Positions 1-6,641 of a stretch of 8,167 nt of DNA are shown piece by piece. How positions within the stretch are numbered: the first letter of the stretch is position 1; the number at the start of each line of letters is the position of its first letter. Made by a program: the position numbers and the translations under genes. The notes beneath the pieces were generated by a model. That model was not told where the DNA came from and ran no database searches. It saw nothing but the letters and a program-made list of their open reading frames with translations. Source of the stretch: JAJOKK01 sp965370555 (lineage in GTDB: Bacteria > Bipolaricaulota > Bipolaricaulia > UBA7950 > UBA9294); the NCBI GenBank assembly GCA_965370555.1, contig CBDUVB010000063.1, forward strand, positions 1 through 8,167, given 5' to 3'.

Positions 1-1134
1 GTGATCACGACCCCGCCGACAGCGGCGATCGCCAAGGTGATCCTCGCCGACTCCGCGCACATCCAGGTGGAGGAGGCGGCGTACCGAGCGCGTAAGGCTC
101 GCCGCCGTGGGGAGGAGGCACAGCCACCTCTCTACGATATGGGAGACGTCCTCGACAGCCTCGATGCTTTCCATCACCAAGTTCCCTACGACCAGCCGAC
201 CATTCTTGGAGACGGTGTGGAGGCGACCTTCCACGATGCTGGCCACATCCTCGGCTCCTCAACCATCGAGCTGAAAGCGGAGGGGAAGACCCTCCTCTTC
301 AGCGGGGATTTAGGAAATCGGCACCAACCGATCGTCCGCGACCCGAGCGACCCGCCGCACGCCGATATCGTTCTTGTAGAATCGACCTACGGAGACCGGT
401 GCCACCGCAGCTTGAATGACTCGGTCGACGAGTTGAAAGAAGCGGTGCACACGGTCATCGGTCGGGGCGGAAACTTGCTGATCCCCTCCTTTGCACTTGA
501 ACGCACCCAGGAGGTGCTCTACGAGCTCTTCGCTATGTGGAAGCAGAACGAGCTACCCAAGTGCAAGATCTTCCTCGACAGCCCGCTCGCTATCGCTACA
601 ACGCGGATCTTCGCTCGCTACCCCGGATACTTCGACAAGGAAGGGAAAGAGGTCTTCGGGAGTTCGCCGAACCCGTTTAGCTTCCCCCTTCTTCGCTATA
701 CCCAGACGACGGAGGAATCGAAGAGGATCAACGCCATCCCTGAAGGGAACATCATCATCGCCGGGAGTGGGATGTGCACCGGTGGGCGGATCATCCATCA
801 CCTCCGGCACAACCTGTGGAAGGAGGATGCGGGGGTGATCTTCGTTGGCTTCCAAGCACGCGGGACGATCGGGCGGCAGATCATAGAAGGGGCCAAGCGC
901 GTGAACATCTTTGGCGAGGAGACTGTGGTGCAGGCACAACTCTGGACGGTCAACGGCTTCTCCGCCCACGCCGACCAGCCGATCCTCATCAACTGGTTGA
1001 AGAAGGCGGATGCCAAGAAGATCTTCCTTGTGCACGGCGAGAAGGAATCACTTGAGGGGCTCAAGGATGCGATTGAGGAGAAGCTCGCAATCGATGCGCA
1101 TGTTGCAGTGTGGAAGGAGGCCGTGACCGTGTAG
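1..1134 (+). CDS. Beta-CASP metallo-beta-lactamase ribonuclease, 5'-truncated
   Basis: Likely a cytoplasmic zinc-dependent RNase of the beta-CASP group (TTHA0252 / CPSF73-like), which cuts or trims RNA. The visible 377 residues hold most family motifs: AGHILGSS (80-87, metal His82), FSGDLG (100-105, metal Asp103), ESTYGDR (127-133, beta-CASP motif A Glu127), the GSGMCTGGR loop (255-263), FSAHAD (320-325, motif B His323) and VHGE (344-347, motif C His345). The 22-residue step between His323 and His345 equals the H396-H418 step of human CPSF73. The HxHxDH zinc motif that normally precedes this part is absent because it lies left of the window, so the GTG at position 1 is almost certainly an internal Val codon; family members are usually about 430-470 residues. 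The stop is TAG. A GC-rich hairpin (1140-1154) follows without a T tract. Family assignment is secure; the exact RNA substrate is not known. Confidence 0.93.
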   Translation: MITTPPTAAIAKVILADSAHIQVEEAAYRARKARRRGEEAQPPLYDMGDVLDSLDAFHHQVPYDQPTILGDGVEATFHDAGHILGSSTIELKAEGKTLLFSGDLGNRHQPIVRDPSDPPHADIVLVESTYGDRCHRSLNDSVDELKEAVHTVIGRGGNLLIPSFALERTQEVLYELFAMWKQNELPKCKIFLDSPLAIATTRIFARYPGYFDKEGKEVFGSSPNPFSFPLLRYTQTTEESKRINAIPEGNIIIAGSGMCTGGRIIHHLRHNLWKEDAGVIFVGFQARGTIGRQIIEGAKRVNIFGEETVVQAQLWTVNGFSAHADQPILINWLKKADAKKIFLVHGEKESLEGLKDAIEEKLAIDAHVAVWKEAVTV

Positions 1135-1300
1135 CCCCGGGCTGGCCTCCAGCCGAGTGTCACCTAAAAGTCCAACGGAGGGGACACCGCTCACCCGCGA
1201 GAGTACCCAAGTGAGAGCCTTTGCTGGACTGCGGCCCTCACTTTCGCCAAGGCAACAGCTACCTTCTTATAGCGATACCATGTATGAGGAGGTACTTTTC
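1135..1300. other. Intergenic spacer with short hairpin
   Basis: This 166 bp gap lies between the beta-CASP stop and the start of the secreted repeat protein. GGCTGG (1140-1145) and CCAGCC (1149-1154) form a 6 bp stem with a 3-base loop just after the stop, but no T run follows, so it is not a convincing intrinsic terminator. A TATAGC (1268-1273) could be a weak -10 for the next gene, but no good -35 precedes it. The reading frame of the downstream gene stays open back to about 1157, but that stretch has no SD site and no signal-peptide character. Confidence 0.4.
1286..1292 (+). promoter_or_regulatory. Strong Shine-Dalgarno site
   Basis: GAGGAGG lies 8 bases before the ATG at 1301. It fixes the start of the secreted repeat protein and argues against the longer frame that opens at 1157. 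Confidence 0.85.
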
Positions 1301-2140
1301 ATGAAACGGTTTTTCATTCTCGCGGTGGCCTTACTGGCCATGTTCTCGGTGGTGCTGACGGTTGGAGCCCAGGAGGATTCTGTCACGCTCAGCGGAACGC
1401 TCAAAGGGGAGGCTGAATTCCTTCCCAGCTTTGCTAACTGGTACAGCCTTGACCTCACCCTCACTTTCTCCGGCCTCAAAGCGATCAGTCAAACGTATTT
1501 CACCATCGCCCCGGGAGTAACCGGAACGCAGGTCTTCAAAGTCGAATACGCATGGGGCTTCCTTACACTGGGAAGCGAACTCGATCTGGGGCTCGTCCCG
1601 CCGGCGTTTCAATCCCTGAGCCTATACGCCGAAGCGAATCTCTTCGATACAACGATCGGAGAAGGAGACTTCGCACCTAGCTTGACCGCGGATCTGGACC
1701 TCGTGATGGTGATCCTGCCTGCTTTCTCCGGGACAGCCACATTTGACCTGGAGACACAGGTCGGCCCACTCGCGGCGAGCAGCACCACGAACTTGGACCT
1801 TGTTCCGGTCGCCTTCCAGAGCCAGGAGTTCGAGGTTGAACTCGACTTCCTCGACATGACATTCGGGGAAGAGGGTGCAGTCGCACTCGTCGGGTCCCTG
1901 GGAACGGATATCACTGCACTGCCCGCTTTCTCCAGCGACCTTTGGCTTAAGCTCTCCCTTGCTCTCGATGGCGTCACCTTCACCAGCGTGACAACCTTTG
2001 GTCTCGTTCCCTACGGATTCACATCGCAGCAATTCAGGGTCGACGTTGCATTCGACGTTCTATCCTTCTACGGATGGGGAACCTTGACTTCCGCCGGGCT
2101 GGACGCAGCAGGCATAGGGTTCAGGTACGACTTCCCATAG
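1301..2140 (+). CDS. Exported all-beta tandem-repeat protein, unknown function
   Basis: I do not recognise a named family. The ATG at 1301 is chosen because GAGGAGG sits 8 bases upstream and the product then begins with a textbook signal peptide: MKR, a hydrophobic core to about residue 20, and VGA|QED cleavage near residue 23. The protein is 279 residues, about 256 mature. It is built from an internal repeat of 68-69 residues. LVPxxFxS recurs at residues 98, 167 and 235, with a shorter related copy (IAPGVTGTQVF) near 69. LPxF recurs at 41, 139 and 207. Between these lie alternating polar/hydrophobic stretches rich in Asp, Glu, Thr and Phe, typical of beta strands; Cys is absent from the mature part. 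It ends RYDFP. A role at the cell surface, in the outer envelope or as a beta-barrel or adhesin-like protein is inference only. It appears monocistronic, with a terminator immediately downstream. Confidence 0.85.
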   Translation: MKRFFILAVALLAMFSVVLTVGAQEDSVTLSGTLKGEAEFLPSFANWYSLDLTLTFSGLKAISQTYFTIAPGVTGTQVFKVEYAWGFLTLGSELDLGLVPPAFQSLSLYAEANLFDTTIGEGDFAPSLTADLDLVMVILPAFSGTATFDLETQVGPLAASSTTNLDLVPVAFQSQEFEVELDFLDMTFGEEGAVALVGSLGTDITALPAFSSDLWLKLSLALDGVTFTSVTTFGLVPYGFTSQQFRVDVAFDVLSFYGWGTLTSAGLDAAGIGFRYDFP

Positions 2141-2163
2141 ATAAAGAATAAGGAACATGTGAA

Positions 2164-2209
2164 GGGGCTCTTCTTGACGAACGCCTCTAGATAGAGCCCC
2201 CCTTTTCTT
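2164..2209 (+). terminator. Rho-independent terminator of the secreted repeat protein gene
   Basis: GGGGCTCT (2164-2171) pairs perfectly with AGAGCCCC (2193-2200) across a 21-base loop and is followed by CCTTTTCTT. It begins 24 bases after the stop codon of the upstream gene. On the minus strand the hairpin is followed by a T-poor stretch, so it should act only on plus-strand transcripts. Confidence 0.82.
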
Positions 2210-2513
2210 CTAGGCTCCTCACACTCTAGGCAAGGTACGGGACAGAGAGATCTCGTTTCCCGTCAATTTTTCCTGTCTTCTGCTGTTCTTTGTGTCTTGG
2301 CGAGAAGCACAAGGATCTTACCGCAGAGGGCGCAGAGATCGCTGAGAAAGGCCTTAACTCTTGGGTTTTAAGCATCTTGTTCTCTTTGCCCGTTTACGCT
2401 TTTCTTGGCGTTCTTTGCGTCGTTGCGAGAGATACAGGCTTTTCCTCTCTTGCTACGCTCATCGTTTGCGTCTTTCTCTGGGTTACCCTGCCTTAACCGC
2501 GAGGAACCTTCTT
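2210..2513. other. Gene-free spacer between convergent genes
   Basis: This spacer of about 300 bp lies between the 3' ends of the secreted protein gene and the HAD phosphatase gene. It holds a possible second hairpin, ACGGGA (2237-2242) with TCCCGT (2258-2263), followed by CAATTTTT. It also holds the degenerate repeat cluster described separately. A 68-codon frame at 2290-2496 reads through the repeats (…TAEGAEIAEK…), has no SD site, and is a typical spurious translation of this repeat type. I see no convincing minus-strand terminator for the HAD operon here. Confidence 0.5.
2285..2433. repeat. Degenerate cgcagag-type intergenic repeat cluster
   Basis: Two direct copies of a GTTCTTTGyGTCnTkGCGAGA unit lie at 2285-2306 and 2410-2431. 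Between them, in inverted orientation, is a purine-rich copy at 2320-2350 (ACCGCAGAGGGCGCAGAG…GAGAAAGG). The last two could fold back on each other over roughly 55 bases. A weaker TTTGCGTCTTTCTCTGGGTT stretch continues at 2464-2483. Similar purine-rich motifs recur at about 5250-5285 and 6386-6432. Related dispersed repeats are common in many bacterial genomes; their function is unknown. Confidence 0.6.
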
Positions 2514-3173
2514 CTAATTGGAGGATCGGAACGCTTCGATAAGGGTGGGGATCTCGGCAAAGTCGCGTGTCACATGATCGGCGACCCGTTCGAGTTCATC
2601 GTCCTTGGAGTTGAAGGCGATTCCCAGGCCGACGATCTCCATTACCGGAACGTCGTTCATATGGTCGCCGACGTAACAGATCTCGGAGAGGGCAAGCCCT
2701 CTCTCTGCCGCGATCTCTCGCATTACCTCCGCCTTCTTCCACAGGTCGACGATCGTCTCGCTCTCCCCTGTGAAGTGCCCGTCTTCAACGATCAGGCGGT
2801 TAGCAACAGCAAACTCCAACTCGAGGTCCTCGCAAACGCGCTCTGCGACAAGGCCCACTCCAGAGGAGAGAATCCCCAAGCGGTAGATCCCCCGCAACCG
2901 TGCGATCGCCTCTGGTACACCTTCCGCGTACGGAGGGGGAAATATATGCTTGGTGACTCTGCTCACAGGGATACCGGCTAGAAGGGCGGCATCAGCCGCT
3001 ACCCACTGCTTATAGGCATCATGTTGTTCTAAGTAAAGAGAAAGAAGACGAGTCGACTCCTCATGCTTGCCAATAGCCGCCGCAATCGCTCCCCAACTCG
3101 ATTCGAACTCGACCCCGTGATAGCGAACGAGCGTCCCATCAAGATCGAAGATAACCGCCTTGATCTGTCCCAC
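2514..3173 (-). CDS. HAD-superfamily phosphatase, SerB-like
   Basis: A 219-residue soluble HAD hydrolase with all four catalytic motifs: DLDGT (10-14; nucleophile Asp10, acid/base Asp12), SSG (103-105), Lys in WKKAE (Lys146 or Lys147), and the GDHMND motif (169-174; Mg-binding Asp170 and Asp174). The segment VGDHMNDVPVME…GLGIAFNSK…ADHV resembles the GDGAND…GLGIAFNAK…ADH region of phosphoserine phosphatase SerB, so a small phosphomonoester substrate is likely. SerB usually has GDGxND rather than GDHMND, so phosphoserine is not assured. Residues 18-95 form the helical cap. The start is GTG at 3173, chosen because AAGGAGG ends 6 bases upstream. The upstream beta-helix gene stops only 11 bases before this start, so the two are co-transcribed. 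Confidence 0.88.
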   Translation of the reverse strand: MGQIKAVIFDLDGTLVRYHGVEFESSWGAIAAAIGKHEESTRLLSLYLEQHDAYKQWVAADAALLAGIPVSRVTKHIFPPPYAEGVPEAIARLRGIYRLGILSSGVGLVAERVCEDLELEFAVANRLIVEDGHFTGESETIVDLWKKAEVMREIAAERGLALSEICYVGDHMNDVPVMEIVGLGIAFNSKDDELERVADHVTRDFAEIPTLIEAFRSSN

Positions 3174-3179
3174 TACGCG

Positions 3180-3186
3180 CCTCCTT
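3180..3186 (-). promoter_or_regulatory. Shine-Dalgarno site overlapping the upstream stop codon
   Basis: On the minus strand AAGGAGG lies 6 bases before the GTG start of the HAD gene and shares two bases with the TAA stop (3185-3187) of the beta-helix gene. This decides the GTG start and suggests translational coupling. Confidence 0.8.
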
Positions 3187-5077
3187 ATGGGAAGACGAGG
3201 CGCGAGCCAGTCCCGATCCCTAGCTCGGCAAGTGTTCCACTCGGAAGCTCAAGCGCATACTGGAACGGACCCTTTGCCGTATAGAGATCGTCGGAATCCG
3301 CCTCCATGGTCGTGCTTCCCACGAACGCTCCGCTCCCGTCGAAGAAGGCGATATCGAGCGGGAAGGGGACCGTCTTCATGGTGAAGCGCCGTTCTGCTTC
3401 GTCCTCGTATGCGAATAGGATCCCCGGAGAATCCTCGATCAGCTCGGCGGGGTAACCGCGGAATCCGACGAACCGTTCGTGCCCTTCATCGGCAATGAGA
3501 GCAGGGATGAAGAGGGAGGCGCCACTCTCCGTCACCACAGTGAGATTCCTCTCTTCCAGGCCATTCAACGCTCCCAGCCCATTCCTTGCTGTCTCCAAGG
3601 AGAGGAGAGGTGCGGTGTCCTCCACCCCGGCGGGGTAAAGCATGACCGGATCATCGCCGATTCCATCCCCATCGGTGTCTTCCCCCTGGTAGTTACTCCA
3701 GTAGTTTCCCTCGTCAGCAATGGTCCACGTTGTCTTACCGTAGTCCTCGATGAGAGTGCTTCCCCCACCGAGAAAGGCGTTCCGGTAGACTCGCGTCGCC
3801 TCGGAATCGTGGTTGAGATAGAGATGCCGTCCGTTATCGGCAAACAGGTTGTCGTGGAACGAGTTCCCGCGTGCGATCTGCTTCCCGTAGGTTTCGGGGA
3901 AGAGTATTCCTCGCGTGCTCTGCGAGATGAGGTTGCCAGCAACTTCATTGTTGGAACCGGTGATCGACATTCCATAGGCGGCTTTGACGATCGTATTCGA
4001 CAGAATTTTGTTGCTGTTCGCCTGCACCCCGAGAAGAATTCCGGTCTCCGCCTCGATGATCACGTTAGCCTCTACACGGTTTTCCATCGCCTGTTCGATA
4101 CTGATCCCGTACTTCGCGTTCTCATGGGTGAGCGTGTTCCCCACGATCTCGTTCCCGACCGAACCAGCGTTAATCGCGATCCCGGTCGGATTTGCGTAAA
4201 CGATATTCTCCGTGACCCGGTTATCGTCCGATCCTGCCAGGATCAGGCCGTAGTTGTTCGCGAGGAACTGGTTCCCCATGATCTCGTTCTTCGAGGAGAG
4301 CCACAGGTAGAGCCCGGCATATCGATTGTTCTTGAGCAAGTTCTCCTTCACAGTGTTCCCATTAGAGCGGTAGAGACTGATCCCGTGGTCGGTCGGGATC
4401 GGGGTCGTTCGGTAGACCTCGTTACCACTAATCAACGAATCATCGACGAAGGCAAGCTGTATCCCGTCTCCGTTTACGATTTCGTTATTCGTGATCGTCA
4501 TGTGGCGGCTGGCAACGATGTACAGGTTACTCGAACGGATCCCGCTCACCGTCTCTCCATCCTTTCCGTAGAGGTAGCGGATCGGGTAGTCGTTCAGGAC
4601 ATTCGATTCGTCGATCAGGTGGTCGTACTCCGCAGCCGATTCACCAATTACGTTCAGCCCGTGTCCCATCACGTAGATCGCGTTTCCGCTCAAGACCACC
4701 GCCGTCGATGAGGAGATCTCGATTCCATTTTGGGAGTTTACAATCGAACAGTTCTCGACCGTGGCGGCAGAGACGAAGCCCAGGCGGATCGCCGCCCCCC
4801 TCGGGTCCATCGCCCCACGGATGATCAGCCCCCGAAGGACGAAGTGTGCGCTCGCATTCTCGATCTTCACCCCATAAGAACCGGTATCGGGGACGTCGAT
4901 CTCCCAACCGGCGATGATGTAAGGATCTGCTGCGCTTCCGCTTCCCGACACGACACCGTTCTCCTCCGTGAAGTCCGCATTCCCAAGGATCATAATTGGC
5001 TCGTGCGTTCCACTTGCCGAGCCCACAATCGCCAGAAAAAGGACGCTCAATATGACAAGAATCACTATCCGCTTCAT
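3185..5077 (-). CDS. Exported NosD-type right-handed beta-helix protein with C-terminal DUF192 domain
   Basis: A 630-residue exported protein. An N-terminal signal peptide (MKRIVILVILSVLFLAIVGSA, cleavage about residue 22) is followed by a long parallel beta-helix (about 50-440). Its turns carry the repeating N-x-(I/V)-x-x-N and G-I-x-(L/I) pattern of NosD/CASH carbohydrate-binding or sugar-hydrolase folds. The helix closes with GNYWSNY (457-463) and an Asp-rich, Ca-loop-like DTDGDGIGDDP (467-477), typical of the end of NosD-like modules. Residues about 511-630 form a second domain that matches DUF192: GILFAYED, then FTMKTVPFPLDIAFFD, then YALELPSGTLAELGI. The ATG at 5077 is preferred over an in-frame ATG at 5101 because AAAGGAGTG lies just before it and the signal peptide then begins at residue 1. 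The substrate is unknown; polysaccharide binding or cleavage outside the cytoplasm is plausible. It is the first gene of an operon with the HAD phosphatase. Confidence 0.88.
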   Translation of the reverse strand: MKRIVILVILSVLFLAIVGSASGTHEPIMILGNADFTEENGVVSGSGSAADPYIIAGWEIDVPDTGSYGVKIENASAHFVLRGLIIRGAMDPRGAAIRLGFVSAATVENCSIVNSQNGIEISSSTAVVLSGNAIYVMGHGLNVIGESAAEYDHLIDESNVLNDYPIRYLYGKDGETVSGIRSSNLYIVASRHMTITNNEIVNGDGIQLAFVDDSLISGNEVYRTTPIPTDHGISLYRSNGNTVKENLLKNNRYAGLYLWLSSKNEIMGNQFLANNYGLILAGSDDNRVTENIVYANPTGIAINAGSVGNEIVGNTLTHENAKYGISIEQAMENRVEANVIIEAETGILLGVQANSNKILSNTIVKAAYGMSITGSNNEVAGNLISQSTRGILFPETYGKQIARGNSFHDNLFADNGRHLYLNHDSEATRVYRNAFLGGGSTLIEDYGKTTWTIADEGNYWSNYQGEDTDGDGIGDDPVMLYPAGVEDTAPLLSLETARNGLGALNGLEERNLTVVTESGASLFIPALIADEGHERFVGFRGYPAELIEDSPGILFAYEDEAERRFTMKTVPFPLDIAFFDGSGAFVGSTTMEADSDDLYTAKGPFQYALELPSGTLAELGIGTGSRLVFP

Positions 5078-5085
5078 CAAATTCA

Positions 5086-5092
5086 CTCCTTT
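5086..5092 (-). promoter_or_regulatory. Shine-Dalgarno site choosing the beta-helix start
   Basis: AAAGGAG on the minus strand, spaced 8 bases from the ATG at 5077. It lies inside the alternative longer frame that would start at 5101, where no SD precedes the ATG. Confidence 0.78.
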
Positions 5093-5127
5093 ATTTCGCA
5101 TTCAACGCTTCAAAAGCCCTACCAATC

Positions 5128-5157
5128 ATTATAGCCGATGCACAATCGGTCAGACAA
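5128..5157 (-). promoter_or_regulatory. Sigma70-type promoter of the beta-helix/HAD operon
   Basis: Read on the minus strand, a perfect TATAAT (5128-5133) is preceded by TTGTCT (5152-5157; four of six matches to TTGACA) with an 18-base spacer. Transcription would begin near 5120, giving a leader of about 45 bases before the ATG at 5077. The spacer contains an inverted repeat, described separately. Confidence 0.65.
5135..5149. promoter_or_regulatory. Inverted repeat inside promoter spacer, possible operator
   Basis: CCGAT (5135-5139) and ATCGG (5145-5149) flank GCACA, placing a 15-base symmetrical element exactly between the -35 and -10 boxes of the beta-helix operon. A regulator bound here would block RNA polymerase. 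No regulator gene is adjacent, and a 5+5 base palindrome can arise by chance. Confidence 0.3.
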
Positions 5158-5249
5158 TGAGCCCTGATAGAAAGGTCAATTGAGAATTGAAGGAGAGTCT
5201 ATCCTGGAGTGGTGTCGAGACGGTGAAGCGACTGTGTGTAATTTGTGAA

Positions 5250-5285
5250 GGGACGCAGAGAGCAAAAGGACGCATGACGCGGCGA
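5250..5285 (+). repeat. Degenerate cgcagag-type repeat in divergent spacer
   Basis: GGGACGCAGAGAG, then AAAAGGACGC, then ATGACGCGGCG form a purine-rich series with GACGC spaced irregularly. It is related in style to the clusters at 2320-2350 and 6386-6432. The spacer between the divergent beta-helix and DUF4015 genes (5102-5383) holds no gene I can support. Confidence 0.4.
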
Positions 5286-5370
5286 ACTCTCAACCTCGTC
5301 CAGCGAGAAAGCGTGCCCGACGTCCCGTGCAAAAAGCACCGACAGGACAGCGCCGAAAGAGAAGAGCCTA

Positions 5371-5376
5371 TATACT
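5371..5376 (+). promoter_or_regulatory. Possible -10 box directly upstream of the DUF4015 start
   Basis: TATACT (five of six matches to TATAAT) ends 7 bases before the ATG at 5384, so transcription could begin at or next to the start codon. No TTGACA-like -35 is visible at the usual distance, which keeps this tentative. Confidence 0.35.
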
Positions 5377-5383
5377 CGCGACC

Positions 5384-6382
5384 ATGAGACGATCAGCCTT
5401 TCCACGTATTCTTATGATTGCAGCCTGTCTCGCTATGTTCGTTCGGGTATCGGTCGACCAGGGATCGCCAATCGTCTCCTCACTCGCCCCTTCCCCACAC
5501 CAGCGCGTCGGGATCTACCTCACCTCCTACGCCCTCACCAAGCCGGGGCTCCTCGACGAAGTGTTGCGAGAAATGCGCGCGGGGAAGCTCGACACCTTAG
5601 TGATCAACGTCAAGAACATGCACGGTGAGCTGACCTATAAGAGCACCATCCCTCTAGCCAGGCAGATCGGTGCGTCCACCGGCCGGATCGATCTGCAGAC
5701 GCTTCTCCCCACCCTGCGAGAGCAGGGGATCTACCTGATTGCCCGCCAGGTTCTCTTCTATGACCCGAAGCTCGCTGTGCACCTGGGAAAGGAGGACTCG
5801 TGGGTCACACCGAGTGACGAGAAAGCGGTCTCCTACAACCTGGAGATCGCAGAAGAGGTGGCTTCGCTGGGGTTCGACGAGATCCAATTCGACTACATCC
5901 GGTTCGCGGACGGAGGCGGACTCGTCGCCGCCTACGAAGACCGTTATGCTGCGGTAAACCATTTTCTCGCCGAGGCGGAACGCCGTCTCTCTGGGAGGGT
6001 CGCCCTCTCTGTCGACCTGTTCGGCCGAGTTCTGTGGAACTGGAACAAGAAGAGGATCGACCCGATCGGTCAATTGCTGGAGGAGATCGCTCCTCATGTT
6101 GATCTTCTCTCCCCTATGCTCTACCCCTCCCACTACAGCGAACAGCGTTACAAGGACGATCCCTATCTGGTCGTCACCGAAGCGCTCACCACGGGAGAAG
6201 AACGTGTGACAACCCCGTTTCGTCCCTTCCTGCAGGCCTTCGACCGTGAGATCCCGTGGGGGATGAGCCTTGAGGACTACATCCGCGCCCAGATCCGCGC
6301 CGCGAAAGAGTGTGGAGCCGACGGGTACCTCTTCTGGAACCCGAGCTGCGACTATGCCGCCCTGTACCGGGCCCTTGAGTAA
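5384..6382 (+). CDS. DUF4015-family putative glycoside hydrolase, exported or anchored
   Basis: A 332-residue protein matching the DUF4015 putative glycosyl hydrolase family, with a TIM-barrel-like fold. Visible family signatures are RVGIYLTSYAL (41-51), LVINVKNMHGEL (72-83), GFDEIQFDYIRF (163-174, with acidic Glu166 and Asp170 at the expected active site), LSVDLFG (208-214), SPMLYPSHY (243-251), RPFLQAF (280-286) and DGYLFWNP (313-320). The N-terminus MRRSAFPRILMIAACLAMFV is a short basic plus hydrophobic segment, so export or membrane anchoring is likely. IAAC resembles a lipobox, but only about six hydrophobic residues precede the Cys, so a lipoprotein is unlikely. I chose ATG 5384 because it gives this signal; a GTG at 5327 extends the frame by 19 residues with no SD. 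No clear SD precedes 5384 either. The sugar substrate is unknown. Confidence 0.87.
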   Translation: MRRSAFPRILMIAACLAMFVRVSVDQGSPIVSSLAPSPHQRVGIYLTSYALTKPGLLDEVLREMRAGKLDTLVINVKNMHGELTYKSTIPLARQIGASTGRIDLQTLLPTLREQGIYLIARQVLFYDPKLAVHLGKEDSWVTPSDEKAVSYNLEIAEEVASLGFDEIQFDYIRFADGGGLVAAYEDRYAAVNHFLAEAERRLSGRVALSVDLFGRVLWNWNKKRIDPIGQLLEEIAPHVDLLSPMLYPSHYSEQRYKDDPYLVVTEALTTGEERVTTPFRPFLQAFDREIPWGMSLEDYIRAQIRAAKECGADGYLFWNPSCDYAALYRALE

Positions 6383-6612
6383 TCGGGAGAGAAGCGGAGA
6401 GAGGGGGACACGGAGACGCGGAGACGCGGGGATTGCATTCTTACAGCGCTATCGCCAATGCAGGCCTACACCATAGTGGTGCAGCGGTATGAGAAGAAGA
6501 TTGGGCGATGCACACGTTAGCCTCTTTCGTACTGCCGATGGTTTTGCGATAACGAAATCCCTTTACTCCTTACTCCTTTAATGCCTAATCCCGTCTCCTG
6601 TCACCCACCACT
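6383..6612. other. Spacer between DUF4015 gene and toxin-antitoxin module
   Basis: No gene is supported here. Besides the purine-rich repeat at its left end, it has TGCATT (6434-6439) opposed by AATGCA (6457-6462), then CACCA-TAG-TGGTG (6469-6481), a 5 bp stem with a 3-base loop but no T run. It also has a pyrimidine tandem TTACTCC x2 (6563-6576). None is a convincing intrinsic terminator for the DUF4015 gene. Confidence 0.4.
6386..6432 (+). repeat. Purine-rich ggagacgc repeat
   Basis: GGGAGAGAAGCGGAGAGAGGGGG leads into two perfect 8-base units CGGAGACG (6411-6418 and 6419-6426) and then CGGGGATTG. It starts 4 bases after the DUF4015 stop and belongs by style to the dispersed intergenic repeats at 2320-2350 and 5250-5285. 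Confidence 0.5.
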
Positions 6613-6641
6613 TTGATATCCATCGATTTGGACCCTATAAT
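6613..6641 (+). promoter_or_regulatory. Near-consensus sigma70 promoter of the toxin-antitoxin operon
   Basis: TTGATA (6613-6618, five of six) and TATAAT (6636-6641, perfect) are separated by 17 bases, the best promoter in the window. The predicted start near 6648 gives a leader of about 40 bases to the antitoxin ATG at 6689. Confidence 0.8.

Noticed and set aside
553..1035. 160-codon minus-strand frame inside the beta-CASP gene
   Set aside because: It is a shadow of a well-conserved gene with intact catalytic motifs on the plus strand.
1140..1154. Hairpin after the beta-CASP stop as an intrinsic terminator
   Set aside because: The stem is only 6 bp and no T tract follows.
2237..2271. ACGGGA/TCCCGT hairpin with CAATTTTT as a second terminator
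   Set aside because: The stem is short and three bases separate it from the T run; the terminator at 2164-2209 already suffices. I keep it only as a note in the spacer entry.
2290..2496. 68-codon frame in the spacer after the secreted protein gene
   Set aside because: Its translation (TAEGAEIAEK and so on) is the usual product of reading through a cgcagag-type repeat, and there is no SD.
2361..2981. 206-codon plus-strand frame overlapping the HAD gene
   Set aside because: Most of it is antisense to a HAD phosphatase with all catalytic motifs, and its own sequence shows no family features.
3479..4711. 410-codon open frame on the plus strand opposite the beta-helix gene
   Set aside because: It lies antisense to a gene with clear domains, a signal peptide and an SD. 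Its translation shows no recognisable motif and no SD. Such frames arise from the codon bias of the true gene.
5384..5428. Lipoprotein signal (IAAC) in the DUF4015 protein
   Set aside because: Only about six hydrophobic residues precede the Cys and hydrophobicity continues past it, so a plain signal or anchor fits better.
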